Shown piece by piece: positions 1 to 14,519 of a DNA stretch of 64,000 nt (positions are counted from its first letter, which is position 1; each line of letters opens with the position of its first letter). The translations under genes and the position numbers were made by a program. The stretch is from Cristatella mucedo (taxonomy: Eukaryota > Bryozoa > Phylactolaemata > Cristatellidae): contig WPIO01000145.1 in assembly GCA_009760855.2 (NCBI GenBank), forward strand, positions 521,001-585,000, read 5' to 3'. The notes under the pieces were generated by a model. It made no database searches and was not told the DNA's origin. It saw only the letters and a list, made by a program, of their open reading frames with translations.

Positions 1-1790
1 CTAGTGATCTCGTCCTGAAGTTCATACCCCAATCAAAGAAGACAACAAGTCCTCTGGACCCTATTCCCACTGTCCTGCTCCTACGTTGCATTGATCTGCT
101 GCTGCTATGCATAACTAACATCATTAATATATCATTAGCCTCGGGTCATGTCCCAGCACCTTTAAAAAAAGCTCTAGTTAGGCCACTTCTTAAGAAAGCG
201 ACACTAGACCATGAGAACTTGAGCAACTACCGCCCAGTCTCCCTTCTACCATTCCTATCAAAGATACTGGAACAGGTCGTGGCGGGCCAGCTAAAATCAT
301 ATATTGAAACTTCAAACCTTGCTAGTAAGTTCCAGTCTTACTTTAGAGCTAATCACTCCAGAGAATCAGCATTGCTTAGGGTGTACAACGATCTACTTAG
401 GAATGCAGACATGGGTAGAGTGTCTCTGCTTGTTTTGCTCGATCTTTCGGCAGCTTTTGATACTATCGATCACGAAGTTCTTCCAGAGCGCTTCTCATCT
501 CGCCTGGGCATCACTGGCACTGCTCTGCAATGATTCAGGTCCTATCTCAGTGGGAGACTCCAGAGTATTGACGTGAATGGACAAAGATCATCCGAGGTAC
601 CTCTGAAATATGAGGTACCTCAGGGCTCCGTGCTAGGTCCGGTTCTTTTCATGGTTTATACTCTCCCTCTTGCAGATGTGATTGCCAAGCATAATCTGGG
701 CTTTCACTTCTATGCGACTGAAACTCAGCTGTACCTTTGCTTTGTAATGTAATGTAATGTATCTCTGTCAGTAACTCCACAAAGTCATAAAGACCATGTG
801 GGCGTTACGCAGGAGAGTTTTGTATAGCGCACTCACAGCCTAAGCGGCTTTCGGTACGCACTCGGTAGCCAACAGACTTCGTCTCACGCAACAAAGAGAA
901 AGTGGGAAGCATAGCAGAGTTAGGAGAGCAGTTGAGGTAGTGAGTAGCATAGAAGTAGCAGTTCAGGACCGCTGAAAAAGATGTGCCATAGTCGGCAGTT
1001 GGAGAGTAGATGTCGTTGCGTAAGAATTGTGGAAGCGAGTTCCACAGTCTAGGACCTGCAGAGCTAAAGCTTCTGTCGCCAACTGTCTCTAAGCGGAGGA
1101 ATGGGACAGCTAATTTATTGTCCACACAGGACCTGAGGGCGCGAACAGGCTGAAACTGATGTAGCAGTTCAGCTAGGCTTTGATCCCTCCCAGCCTTCGA
1201 GCCCCTCGAGTTCTCTCAACTCAGTTACTGCATGTATTGATGACATCCGCACATGGATGACAGCAAATTTTCTAAAACTATACGATGATAAAACTAACTT
1301 ACTAGTTATGGGCAAACCCGTTTTGATTCAGAAATTGGAAAGGTTGACGCTCAAAATCGGCTCTGCCAGCATATCTCCTGTCGAATCAGCTCGAAATCTA
1401 GGTGCCATATTCCAAAGCGACCTCTCGTTAGACGACCATATCAGCTCCACAGTCAAATCTGCCTATTTTCAGCTTCATAACATTGCTAAAATTCGGGCTT
1501 GTTTAGATAAAGATACCACGTCTAAGTTGGTCCATGCATTCGTGACATCTCGTCACGACTTCTGCAACTCACTGCTCGCTGGCCTACCGGCATGTTCGAT
1601 CAGGCGATTGCAGCTGGTGCAAAACTCTGCAGCTAGGCTTGTCTGTCGTGAGCATCGCAGTTGCCACATTACTCCACTTCTCGCCGACCTGCACTGGCTA
1701 CCAGTCAAGCAACGGATTGACTTCAAGGTTTTGTCGCTAACTTTTAGGTCACTTCATTCTTTGGCTCCAGCCTATCTCTCAGATTTATTG
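1..1790 (+). mobile_element. L2/CR1-type LINE (family A), RT and C-terminal part, degenerate, with nested insertion
   Basis: Decayed non-LTR retrotransposon covering most of the reverse transcriptase and the region after it. The frame shows the NYRPVSLLP block, motif A (LLDLSAAFDTIDH, codons near 440-475) and motif B (VPQGSVLGPVLF near 606-650). Motif C should read YADDTQ but reads YATETQ near 710-725, so the catalytic Asp pair is lost. There is also a stop after the ITGTALQ segment (near 531). After an interruption at 745-1176 the element resumes with CIDDIRTWM and continues to LAPAYLSDLL near 1785. The order of blocks, including HITPLLADLHWLPVKQRIDF, is that of the L2/CR1 clade. The copy breaks off into unrelated DNA near 1790. 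It is not a functional gene. Confidence 0.9.
745..1176 (-). mobile_element. LINE family B 3' end nested inside family A, with target-site duplication
   Basis: An antisense, 5'-truncated copy of a second LINE family. Read on the minus strand it encodes the C-terminal segment with SFSSAGPRLWNSLPQFLRND and ends in a 3'UTR with an (ATTAC)n tail, which appears here as taatgtaatgtaatg at 745. It is flanked by GCTTTG at 739-744 and GCTTTG at 1177-1182. Removing the insert and one GCTTTG rejoins family A correctly, as comparison with the uninterrupted copy near 45.43 kb shows. Family B therefore moved after this family A copy was in place. Confidence 0.9.
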
Positions 1791-3872
<2,082 letters not shown>

Positions 3873-3968
3873 GCTCCCTAGGAGCCAGCGCCGTCGATAT
3901 CCGGCAGTTCAAACTGTCGCCGGTCCTGCTCGAGGGTTGGCTAGCCGGCTTTGCTGGCTCGTTTGCAG

Positions 3969-5379
3969 GATAATGACATCCTTCGCAGGGCCAACGAGGC
4001 GCTTATCCGCGAGAACGAGAGACTCAAGACGGAGGCGACTTCGGCGAGCACTGCCGCCTGCTCTCCGAGCCGGTGAGCCGGCGGCCGGCTTCCTCACAGC
4101 CGGTCACCACGCATTGGCTGCCTCGGCTGCTCCAGCTGCAGACCTGGGGTGGGGGTGCAGTGCTGTCCCGGCTCAATGGGCAAGACAGCTACAAGCAGCA
4201 GCAGCGGAAGCGGCGCCTCTCTTTTGGTGCGCTTGTTCCAGGCCTTCGCGATTCACCGTGGCGGCGCTGGAGTCGCAGGTGGAGCGGCTTCGCCGCGAGG
4301 CGGCCGCCCTAGAGGAAGCGCTCGAGTTGAGCGAGAGTCGAGAGCAGCAGCTGCTGCAGGCGGCTGCACTGGCGGCCGCAGCGGCGGTCTCTTGCAGCTG
4401 CGCCTCGCGCAGCAGCAAGCGAGATGCAGCAGCTGCTGCTGCTGCTGCTGCTCCACCGGATGCACGATCGCCAGCACCTGTCGCATCGACTGCGGCCAGC
4501 GGCCTGGATCCTGTCATTGCTGCCACTGCCGTCTCGCCGGCGGCGGCGCCGCCAGCCGAGCTGTGTGGCGGGCCACCTTCGATTTTATTCACGCGCTCTG
4601 TCAAGAAGAAGCTCTTCTTCGGCGACTCTACCGGCTCTTCGGCAGGCCTGCTCGGAATCGAGTCGAGCCCGCCGTTGCTGCCGCCGCAGCACCCATCGCC
4701 GCTGCCCGGCAGCGCCGCTGCCACCGTTGTGCACCCGTCAAGGACGGGTCGGCTCGGCTGCCGACGCGGAGCTGCGGCGGCGGGCGGCGATGACGGCTCC
4801 CCGTCGCCTGCCAAGAAGCGCTCGAGTGCTGCTAGCGATGTGACGACCTTTTACGGCGGTGTGCCGGCCTGCACGGACGCTATGCGCTTGAGGGAGCGGG
4901 CCGTCGATGGCGACAGCGAGTTCAGCCTTGATCTTCCCAGCCCAGTTCTTCCATCCACGCCTCTCAAGCGCCTGTCTCTGGCGACGGATTCGTGCAGCAG
5001 CAGCCCGTGCAGTAGCAGCCCGAGACGGCCGCTACTCAGGTTGCTGCCAGCGGCGAGCTCCTCCGGCGTTCGGCTGCCGAGGCCGGCACTCACCGGCGGC
5101 ACGGCCGAGGCGGAGCTTTCTTGCAGCTTGACGCGGCTGCTGCCCGATGGCAAGGCTCCGTCGGGCGTGACAGCACTGTCGTGTGATCGTGACGTGATAG
5201 CAGCTGACAGTATCGTCAGCTCGGATGCGGCTGCTGCTGCTGCTGCGTCGGCCGAGCTCGAGCATTGGAACGTCTCTGCAACAGAGGAGATGATTGGCTG
5301 CATCATGCTGCTCAATGCTGCTGAGAGCAAGGTCCTTCGATCAGGCAGCGACCTCGGCAGCAGCAGTAGCCAGCTGTAG
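3969..5379 (+). CDS. Putative leucine-zipper (bZIP-like) protein, 3' exons
   Basis: Two exons are proposed, 3969-4072 and 4242-5379, joined by a GT-AG intron (ccg|gtgagc, ttccag|g). The split codon CG|G keeps the frame open to the stop at 5377-5379. Exon 1 encodes DNDILRRANEALIRENERLK with leucines exactly seven residues apart. Exon 2 opens with AALESQVERLRREAAALEEA, again with heptad leucines. The rest is Ala, Ser and Pro rich with a basic TRSVKKKLFFG segment and no known domain. Exon 1 begins at a codon boundary. The exon structure recalls XBP1, where an intron also precedes an N-x-x-L-L-x-E-N zipper segment, but no basic DNA-contact region was found upstream in this window. The 5' end is missing and the family is not assigned. 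A long unspliced frame from 3565 runs through the CT repeat and is not believed. Confidence 0.5.
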
Positions 5380-6757
5380 CACGATCCATCTCGGCAGCAG
5401 CAGTTGCTGTGGGTCAACTGTCCGAGCCTGGTGAGCTATAGTGGCATGCAGAACAGATCAGGGCAAGGCAGTGATGGCCAGATGTCAGTTTCGGCGGTCG
5501 TTCTTGGTCTTGCAGACCTAACCTGGTGCCACGGTGTGCATTAACAGTAGCACTTTGCAATCCTGTATGCCATCATTATTTTTCAGACTTCTCTGCCAGC
5601 ATGCGCAGCTTGGTAGACGCCTGGCGGGGTAAACCAATAGTTCATGGCAGGCTAGCCGTGTAATCCAGCTACAGTTGCCCCTTTGCGTTAACGTTGGCGC
5701 TGTGCTGGTTTGGCCCAGTGGTTAAGATGCTCGCCTCGAACCACGGTCAAGGTGAATGTATTTTATGACCAAGGTCGTTGGCTGGAGCCCTGTTGCATAT
5801 CTGAAGCCCTTGAATAGAGATTAGGTTATCACAGGGCGTTATACAAATGAATTACCGTATTGTACCGTGTATAAGCCCCCAGCCAATTTTTTGGAAAAAA
5901 AATATTTTTATTTAATAACTAAATGAATTGATTCAAATCAATACTCAAAATAATTACGAATGTCGCTATCACTATACTCTGCATCAGGAATGGTGACGAT
6001 ACCCTCTCCATCTTCTTCGTTCATATCACAGGCTTGAAATTTGGTGGAAAATACGTTATTATCATTGTCGTCACTCTCTTTATGGACTAAGTCATATCAT
6101 CGGCTCCGTCCATTGCATTTGAAATGCCTCTTTTCTTGAAACTTCTTGATAAACAAGCCTACCGAACACATTATAGCGACTAGTCAATATTTGTTGGCTG
6201 GCATTCAAAGCAGGTACGTTGTTTATCGCAATGTTAAAGCGAAAAAGGAACCTCCATTTATAGGCCTTCTCTTCATAATCTGATCCCAAATTTTTTAGAA
6301 AAGTGGCCTTAAACACATGCGGTATATGTATTTATAATCGGGGGGGGGGGGAGGGTACTTGCTCATGTCTAACCGTGGCTTGAGCCGAGAGAGCTTCAGC
6401 CCAGATATTCCTTCTTCCACACCGTGTAGCCATGGCCGTCAAACGTCGCACTCATGCTTGGGGGCATAGTCAATGGCTACGGCTCGGAATCATTACGATA
6501 TGCTAATGATGACGCGTGGCAATGGTATTTGCATGTGTGTGCTCTTTTCTGCTGCACTCCTGGGTCTAACCAGTCTAGGGCGGTAGTCATTGCTGGATTG
6601 GAGTCAGGCGTCATGATGGCCATGGTCTGACCTTCCATTAGCAGTCCGGCTCTTTATCCTGTAAACACACTGGGCTTACACCGGCAGGTAAACCTTGAAG
6701 CTGCCAGTCGGTCTGGCGAGGTAATAGCGGCTGGCCTGTCGAGGGTTTGGGACCTAG
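5380..6757. other. Gene-free stretch with one SINE
   Basis: Presumed 3' flank of the zipper gene. Apart from the tRNA-derived SINE at 5704-5854 and a poly-G run near 6341-6351, nothing recognisable is present. Confidence 0.5.
5704..5854 (+). mobile_element. tRNA-derived SINE, family 1
   Basis: The head has a Pol III A-box-like stretch (TGGCCCAGTGGTTAAGATGC) and a degenerate B box (GGTCGTTGGCTGGAGCC). The 3' part, GAATAGAGATTAGGTTATC..GGGCGTTATACAAATGAATTA, matches copies at 33657 and 47357. It resembles the 3' end of LINE family A. Confidence 0.85.
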
Positions 6758-7085
6758 AATGTAATCGAATTTAATGTATTTCATCTTTAATTCCACAAAG
6801 AATAGTCGGGGCCCACACGGGAGAGTTTTCTGTAGCAGCTCACTCAAAGCCTATGCGGCTTTCGTTCGTCGTGCGGTAGCTAACAGACTTCACCCCACAC
6901 AACAAAGAGGAAGTGAGAAGCATAGCCGAGTCAGGATGGCAGTTAAGGTAGTGAGTAGCATGGAAGTAGCAGCCGAGGACCGCTTGAAAGGATGTGCCAC
7001 AGTGGGCAGGAAAAGAGTAGATGTTGCTTACAAATTTCGGAAGTGACTTCCGAAGTCTATTTTGGGTTGAGGGATCCCACACAGG
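6758..7085 (-). mobile_element. LINE family B 3' end, diverged copy
   Basis: The antisense copy encodes, on the minus strand, a decayed version of the family B C-terminus (FHATHYLNCHPDSAML). The 3' tail lies at the low-coordinate end, with imperfect aatgt repeats near 6758-6780. It is truncated at its 5' side near 7085 or slightly beyond. Confidence 0.8.
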
Positions 7086-7779
7086 GAAATGTATTGCCTG
7101 CCACTTCCTCCTTGGATGAATGACGCGATCGATTATTTGCATCCGAGATATACAATTTCCTTGTTAGTTGGTTCGTTCATTTACCAACGCTTAAATGCCT
7201 GGGGGAGTTCGTTCTTATGCATTAGAAGTGGGCTTGCGAACTGGTGCATTTGGACATGCTGTGCCTGTTGGCTTTAACATAGCGAGACAATCTACCTTAA
7301 CTGCTTGTAAAGCATCAATTGAGCTCCCCGGGCTCATTCGTGCATTCATTAATTATCTGGCTATTTTATGTCAGTACTCAAAATCCAAGAATCCAGCCGG
7401 CCACTTGAAGTTTTCTCATCCAGTAAGATATCCAAAAAACTGCAGCTTCATCCAAGCCTCCCAGGTTGCATGCCCAGAAGCAGCAGTGTACAGCGTTCGG
7501 AAAGCGGATCAAGTGGGCCGCAAGCATCCACAACCTTTACGTGAAGCGAAAAGTGCTGGGCACAAAAACCCACGACCCACTGGCGCTTAATGTGATAGAC
7601 GGGGAAGCTATATCTATATCACTGCCAACTGCTGCAGGCCCTGTGAGCCTCAAGACGGTTCTAAGCTTTCACTTGCTATGCCAGGTAAAAGTAAGGAGAT
7701 TGCCACTAATCTGTCGCACTCTCTGTAAAGGGTGACAGGAGGAATAGGGCAACCTATGGAGCTAAGTGTGATGGGTGCT

Positions 7780-7915
7780 GTGAGCTTCACGGTGAGGTTA
7801 GCCAGCCAGCAACACGCTTCATCACGACCCAGGTCGTGTGTTCGAGACCGGCACCAGGCAATCCTTTATTGCCTGTTGATAGCCACCAAGGTCTTCTGCT
7901 GCTACGCACAAAAAG
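7780..7915 (+). mobile_element. tRNA-like SINE, family 2 (degenerate)
   Basis: Shares the CGACCCAGGTCG..GTTCGAG B-box area and the CTTCTGCTGCTACG end with the copy at 20694-20850, and more weakly with antisense copies at 35.1 and 57.2 kb. The A-box end is poorly preserved. Confidence 0.6.
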
Positions 7916-8510
7916 ACTGTTGAATCAGCTATCTGTTACTTTACTTGACGCTCCTTTACTTGACATTCCACTATCTCCTTACCTTCCTTTCCGTGTGAAG
8001 CATAGATGTGATGTGTGATGCATAGATCGCGCCACTGCACCTACGACGATCTAAACGATCGCATGGAAATGCGAAACGCCAAGCCGGTACCTTATGACAG
8101 CAGCAAGAGTGCCAAGCGTGTGTGGGCTTCCCAAAAATGTTAATAACAGTATAGGTAAGGATATACAACTCTTGACTGGTCATGTAGCAAACACGAATCC
8201 TTACACGCTGATAACAGTAAGATAAATATTTCTGCCCCCTCCTCCAGAGCTTGCTTTGATGCCTCAGCCACGACTGCTGACATCGAGGAGAGGCCGAGGT
8301 ATCTACACGGTTACAGATCACATAACAGCTCAGAGTGGTGTGCCCGAGCGTGCTGTTTCGGGCAGCGAGCACTCGGGCCGGCGGTGTCTTGGACACGCGC
8401 GAGCATCGCCATGTCCACGGGCTGCCGGCACTCGCATCGGCAAACGCTTGAAAGGCAGAGCATTTAGCTCTTGCTTCAGTGCAGCAACGGCTTCGAGGCC
8501 GTGCGCTATG

Positions 8511-11380
8511 CTAAAAATTCGAAAAAGTCATAGCCCTGTCGTCGTCGGTGTACACTGGCGTGAGGGTCGGCATCGAGCACTCATCGACGGCCGAAGACAG
8601 CCCAACGGCCGGCAGCGGCAGCTCACTGGACGCGGCTGAGGTGCCGCCGGCAGAGGCTGGCGACGCCGACCGCAGCGCCACCGGGGAAGAGCTGCAGCTG
8701 CAGCCGGCGTACCGCTGCTCCAGCCGCTGCAGCGGCGACGAGCCACACGAGCGATCAGCGGCAACGACGGCAACGTCGAGCTCGGGAGCAGTAAGGGCGA
8801 CCGCCTGCTGCTGCTGCTGCTCCTGCTCCTCCTCCAGCTGCTCCAGCGGTGGCTGCTGCCTTAGCCACTCAGCCGTCGGGCCGTCGTCGTCGACGACGAC
8901 GTCGCGCTGGGCGGCAAGCTCGGCGGCAGGCGACGCTGCAGCAGGCGAGTCGCCGATCCTGTTTGGGACGGCTTCACTTGAGCCATCGCAGGTCAGCTTG
9001 TGCTGCTGCTGCTGACAGTAGGCTAGCGGCAAGCTAAGCGGCAACGATAGGGTCAAGTTCTTGCGATTGCGCGACCTCGAAATGTCGACGACAGCCGAAG
9101 AGGAAGCGCAGGCGGCCAGTGGGCTCATAGCCGTCTGTTGCTGCTGCTGCTGCTGCTGCGGCGAGGTCACGAGGTCGCCGCACCAATCTGCCTGAGCAGC
9201 AGCTGCCACCGAAGCACCGCCAGTCGGGCTGGAATGGCAATCGTCCGACAAGGCAGCCGCCACCGCCGACCCGGCAACGGGGCGTTCGTCAGCAGCCGCA
9301 CACTCGGCGGCTAGCGAGGTCACGTGCAATCCCTCTGCGCTGCAACCGTCGAGCAGCTGACGACTGAGTCGCCGCAGCGGCACTGTGGGCTGCGCCACGT
9401 GGGCCGCATGAGCAGAGGCCAAGGTCAGCGAGGCGCTGGCCGCAGCCTCTGGTCCGGCGAGCAGCGCTGGCAGCTGCTCACCGGACGGGGGCGGAGAGCG
9501 AGCACTGCCGCTCGACCAGCCGTTGCCGTCCGATTTCTGCCCGTCGGCTGCCTCAGTCGTGGCGGGACTCGGTTCAGCCACAACTGCGGCTGTCACTGAT
9601 GCGCCGGCGGCACTACCCCTGCAACCGTCCGGGGCTGCCGCATCGCTCCTGATGCCCTCGACGGCTGCAGATCGGTCGTCGTCGGCGACTGCGCCACTCC
9701 TCTTGCAGCCTGCGTGGTCGGCGCCGCCATCGGGCAGCTCAGGTGTCACCCACCAGCGCGCGCGACCGTCGACCGTCGCCTCTGCCGCACGTCGTGGCTC
9801 ATCGATGGGCCGCCGCCGCCACTGCTCTTCGACCGATGCGTCGCTGCTGCTCCCCGCTGGTGGCGGCAGTGGCGCCTCCGAAGCCGGCCGTGCGTCCGGC
9901 GACGGCCTTGGCAGCAGCACGACCTCCGTCCTGATGCCGAGCAGGCGCCGCAGGCTGCGCGTGTAGGGCAAGATCTCGACCGGATCCACGAGGTCGTCGC
10001 GCTGAGCAAGCTCGGCGTTTGCGCTGCAGCAGCCGCAGTCGCTCGCGAGCGCCCTCAGGGCCGCGACCGACATGGCGCCGGGCGCAGAGCCGCAGGCAGG
10101 CACCAATCGCTCGCGGTTGATGAGGCTTCGGCTGTTGTGCACGACGTCTTGCAGCAGGACGAACTCGAACGAGACCCTGCAAGGCAGCGCTCGAGGTCGA
10201 AAGGAGCATCGCAGGTTGCAGCAGTGACAGCGAGCGCTCGCGGCTCGACAACGAGCAAGACTCCTCACAACCCGACCAGACCGCGCACCGGCAGAATTAG
10301 CACCCGTCGCGTGACGCGAACGAGTGCGCGGTGCCCGGAGAAGAGGCCGAGGGAAGAAGCGCTCGCGAGATGCGAGCCTGGCGCCGCTTGCTTTGCTCAC
10401 TTGCGCCCGAGAAGACTCCTCGCATGGCACGCCTAGCACGCCGAGTTCGAGAACGCGAAGGCAGCGCGCCAGCCCCGACCTTGATGCCGGGGCATCACTC
10501 AGATACACATGTCAGGAGCTGGGGCTGCCCGGTCACTATGTTATATATGTTCGCTCCGAGGCAAACCAGCAAGCCGATACCAACAACTGCCGACACAGTG
10601 AGCAGGGAAGAATATATGCCGACACAGTAAGCAGGGAAGAATATATGCCGACACAGTGAGCCGGGAAGGACGTCGCGGCAGCGAAGAAACTCACCCGGCT
10701 GCCGCACCGGTTTGCCTGTAGACGGGCAGATAGAAGCTGCTGAACTCGAACACACACCTGTCGGCTGCCTCCGGCTCGCTGCCGCCGGCTAGCGACGATT
10801 TCGTCCACGCCGCAGCTCGACCGTCGTGCGGACTGGCCGGGCGATCACGTGACACGACGCCTCCCTTGCTGCAGCGCGAGCCGTGCTCACCGCGTCTTGC
10901 CGCTGGGGCGTCGTCTCTGCTGCCCGTGCGACGCGATGACAAGGATCGGTCTGCAGCTCGGCTGCCTCCAACGGCGCCATCGCAAGCGCTTTGCCCACCA
11001 GCGCCGCCGCCGCTGACGTCGCGAGGCGTTCGCTCTCTGGGCCGGAAAGATAGGCGCTTTCGCCGCCGAAGCAGTAGCTGCTGCCTATGCTGCTGCTTCA
11101 GGGCCCGCATCGAGCAAGCCGGCGCGGCTTCGTCGCCCGATCTCGGCTGCTCGTCGCTCGAGACGTCGACGACCGAGCTGCTGAGCTCGTCAACACCGGC
11201 GGTGGTGGCAAGCGTCGGAGGCTGCCGCGATCCGCAGCCCGACGCTGACGACGAGTTTGCTGTCGGCTCTTCCGGAGCTGCCGAGGCGCGACAGGAGGCG
11301 GCGACCGAGCTTCTCGGTCGTTTCCGGTCGTCTGCTGCAGCAGCAACAGCGCAGCGAGCAAAGATTAGCGAAGGCGGCAT
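8511..11380 (-). CDS. Unrecognised Gln/Ala/Ser-rich protein, two exons
   Basis: Exon 1 ends at 10695 with a strong donor (CCGG|GTGAGT). Exon 2 begins at 10176 after CTTGCAG and runs to a TAG at 8513-8511. The split codon GG|G gives an unbroken frame across the junction, ending exon 1 with CVFEFSSFYLPVYRQTG and opening exon 2 with VSFEFVLLQDVVHNSRSLIN. If translation starts at the ATG at 11380-11378 the product is 783 residues; an upstream in-frame ATG at 11569 is also possible. The parts least like low complexity are the junction region and DPVEILPYTRSLRRLLGI. The rest has Q8 and other Gln runs, Ala runs, and an acidic and Ser-rich tail ending DDDRAMTFSNF. No domain is recognised. It may be the 3' end of the PLDLS gene at 14.9-20.2 kb, which lies on the same strand upstream. 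Confidence 0.55.
10587..10672. repeat. 29-bp tandem repeat, about 3 copies
   Basis: The unit gccgacacagtgagcaggga followed by agaatatat recurs almost perfectly at 10587, 10617 and 10646. It sits inside the intron of the minus-strand gene, within about 20 bp of the exon 1 donor at 10694. Confidence 0.9.
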
Positions 11381-12165
11381 CCCGAACGGCCCAGGGACGG
11401 TGGCACGACGTCCCTCGTGTCGATGCCGCACCCACGCGGCTGCTAGGCAATCGGGTCTGGCGATGACTCGTCCCAGAAACACAGGAGCGCCTCTGCAATC
11501 GAGCCGCAGCAAGGGTGACAAGCCAAGTCGGCGGCTGCTCGAAGGCTTTGAGTCAAGAGTGCTTGCCATCCACTATGATTGGCTGCTTTGGACATGGTCA
11601 CGGTAGACGTCCCTTCAAGAGTACAACTTCTTTTGAGGAATTTGTGGCTATTTATGGCCCTTCTCACCAAGCAGATACCACTAACGACATCCCAGTACTG
11701 CAGGTGGCCCTTTGGGCATGACATGAAGTTTAGTGGGAAAGGCAGGCGGTCACATGGGCAGGACAAATGGTCGAGCTCAGTGCTCATCGATTCAGAATGC
11801 AACCTCGAGTTCACACGAGACAACAGCAAAGTGTGCAATAACAAGCAAGCAAGACGACAAATAAAAGTACAAGCAAAGGCAAAAGATTTATCTCAAAAGC
11901 AATGCAACCTCCGATAAACAGAAACAACCGACCACGAACGCTTCGGGTAGCATAGGCAGTGTCCTCGGCTTGCACACTGCCCTTGGCTTAGACAATATGT
12001 GCCGGACCAGTTGGGCCACAGCCCCTGTGGCCTCCAGCATACTGTCAGGCAGACCCAGACCTCTGCCATGCTGCCCGAGTCAGTACATGCACAGAGTACG
12101 GCAGTGCCCATGAGCGAATAGACTGGAAGAGGATCAGCGCAGCACCGCCATTTTTTGCAACTCAC

Positions 12166-12228
12166 CGGTGGTTCTGGCTTGGCGTGAGCACTGGCGGCGT
12201 CTGCGGTATCCGGCGACATTGTGGGAGG
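12166..12228 (-). other. Possible small coding exon (21 codons)
   Basis: On the minus strand the frame PPTMSPDTADAASAHAKPEP ends at a strong donor (CCACCG|GTGAGT at 12165). The proposed acceptor, TGCAAAAG, has a weak pyrimidine tract. The segment is phase 0 at both ends, so it would fit after the 14891-15046 exon. The support is the donor and phase only. Confidence 0.3.
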
Positions 12229-12424
12229 CTTTTGCAGACCATGCTCTCAGCTAAAACAATCATGGAGGTGACACCGCAAGGAACAGCCAAGCAGCAACAT
12301 TCGCACTTCTGGTACCCGGGTGACTTCGAGCTGGACGGGAATAGAAATCCATCTTTTGCGATCAAGAAAGGGTCAATGCGATTACAGAAGGATTTCAAGT
12401 TTTCATGTATGCAATATTCAATTC

Positions 12425-12662
<238 letters not shown>

Positions 12663-13239
12663 AAGTCCACACCCTCGTAATCGAGATATAACCTTCAGAT
12701 ATCCTAGTTTTTCACGGACTGCTGGCCATCTAACTTTCACCAGAAAATAGGATTTGCACGAGGAGTTATAAATATTTGTAAAAAGTCGTGCAGAACGCCG
12801 CCTTGGTTTTCTTATCAGGGGCAAAATGACAGAGTCCCTTTTACTGCAGTATTTAGGGCAATTTCCGGCTTCCAACACAAGTCACTATTCTCGACAGACA
12901 CGATTTTGTAACACAGTCGGAGCACTAAGAAGTACAATTTACTAAATGTATCCAGTATCCTCTCTTAAAAGGCATCTTAACAATCATGTCAAACATTTTT
13001 CCAAGAGTCATCAAGAGCATGTTATTTTGAGCATGCACAGCCGTAGGCTTGATATGGTTCATAACCATACAGAAAATTGAGAAGGCAGTGAAACCAATGC
13101 AACAGCATTTTCTGATAAACAAAAAACTCATTCTTTGGAAAAAAATTCCCAGGTCTTAACTCTTCCAGATTGCCAAATTGGTATACTAAATTGAACTGCC
13201 TTGTCACAATCCAGGTGGAGATTTGCAATACATACTGAT

Positions 13240-13560
13240 CACTGTCATTTTGGTGCCTCAGGTGTTTGCCAAGCCTTCACAAGCAACTGTACACGATGGC
13301 CATGCAGCTCTTTTTTCATCTGGAAACGTAGTTAGCTGTTTTGCGCCCAAGCTGCACTATCGATTTCTTGCATGTCTCGAACAGCAGGTCTGGCCTGGGT
13401 CTTCGCATCACTATAACCGGACTTCTCAAACCTTGGACATTTCTGAACTAGTGCCCAAAACAGTTACTGGTATGCATTTTTCCAAAGGAGAGATAGTTGG
13501 CTAATTCAATCATTCTTACTGTTCTGGTGTTCAGATGGTGCTACCAGAAACTAACCTTCG
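13240..13560 (+). repeat. Unclassified dispersed repeat, copy 1
   Basis: Clearly similar to 57950-58260. Shared blocks include CTCTTTTTTCATC, GAAACGTAGT and CGATTTCTTGCAT in the same order and orientation. No coding capacity, tRNA promoter or terminal repeat was seen. Confidence 0.75.
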
Positions 13561-14519
13561 AAAACCACAGCTATTTTGCCACCCACCTGCCGTCGCCAAA
13601 TCAGTTAATTGCTCACCACTCGTGGAAGGTTCGAAGAATGAATCACACATAATGAGCTAAAGTTTCGTCAACACTTGTTAACGCTCAGTGACATCCGATT
13701 ACTCAAGGCTGCCTCGACGGTTTTACTTATACAGGAAGGACTGGTAGCTGATGGGAAGGACACTCTCGGCCGGGTTCGAGGAATCAGCCAGGCGGCTTAC
13801 TTCTTGTCGGTAGATCGCAGACTACTGAGGCAGCTCACCAATCAGGAACAGACCCAAAAACCAACATGAATGCCGCCTTCATAGACGCTTTGTGTGGGAG
13901 ACCAGTCTGTTGTACTGCAAGAGTTGCAGTATTGTACAGCAAGTCTGTTGTACTGCAAGTGTTGTACTGCAAGAGTTGCAATGCAGAAATTTACTGATAA
14001 AAAAAGCTGCCTTTAGAAGGATGGTGGCTAAATTTTCTATGACAGGTATAAAAGCCAGTATAGGCAGGAGAAGATGTATCCATGGATAGCTGCGGCTCAA
14101 TGTCCATTGCTGCCCGATGACAAACTTTACTGCCTTCATACTTCCAAAATATCTCTTGTTGTCACGTGATAGCCAAAGAATGTACCACCCACATAGCCCA
14201 ACAACGAGACGAGTCTCGATTCCGAACTATTACATAACTGGCTCAAGGCTAGTTCGCACTTAGAAGGTAAAGGGCGTCTCGACTCCGAACGTTTGCCAGT
14301 GTAGACATAGCATCCAGCATCTATCCTGTGGAGCGTTGTTTTGGCGAATTTGCAAAGCTCTAGAACATCTTGAGATTTAAGTTAATTTCCAGAGCTCAGT
14401 GAGTGTGTATGTGTGCATGTATAAACACACATATATACATATACGTACATAGGAACTGCACATCCAATAATTTTATAATATATATCATTTATAGGATATA
14501 TCTACTAATTAAAGCAAAA

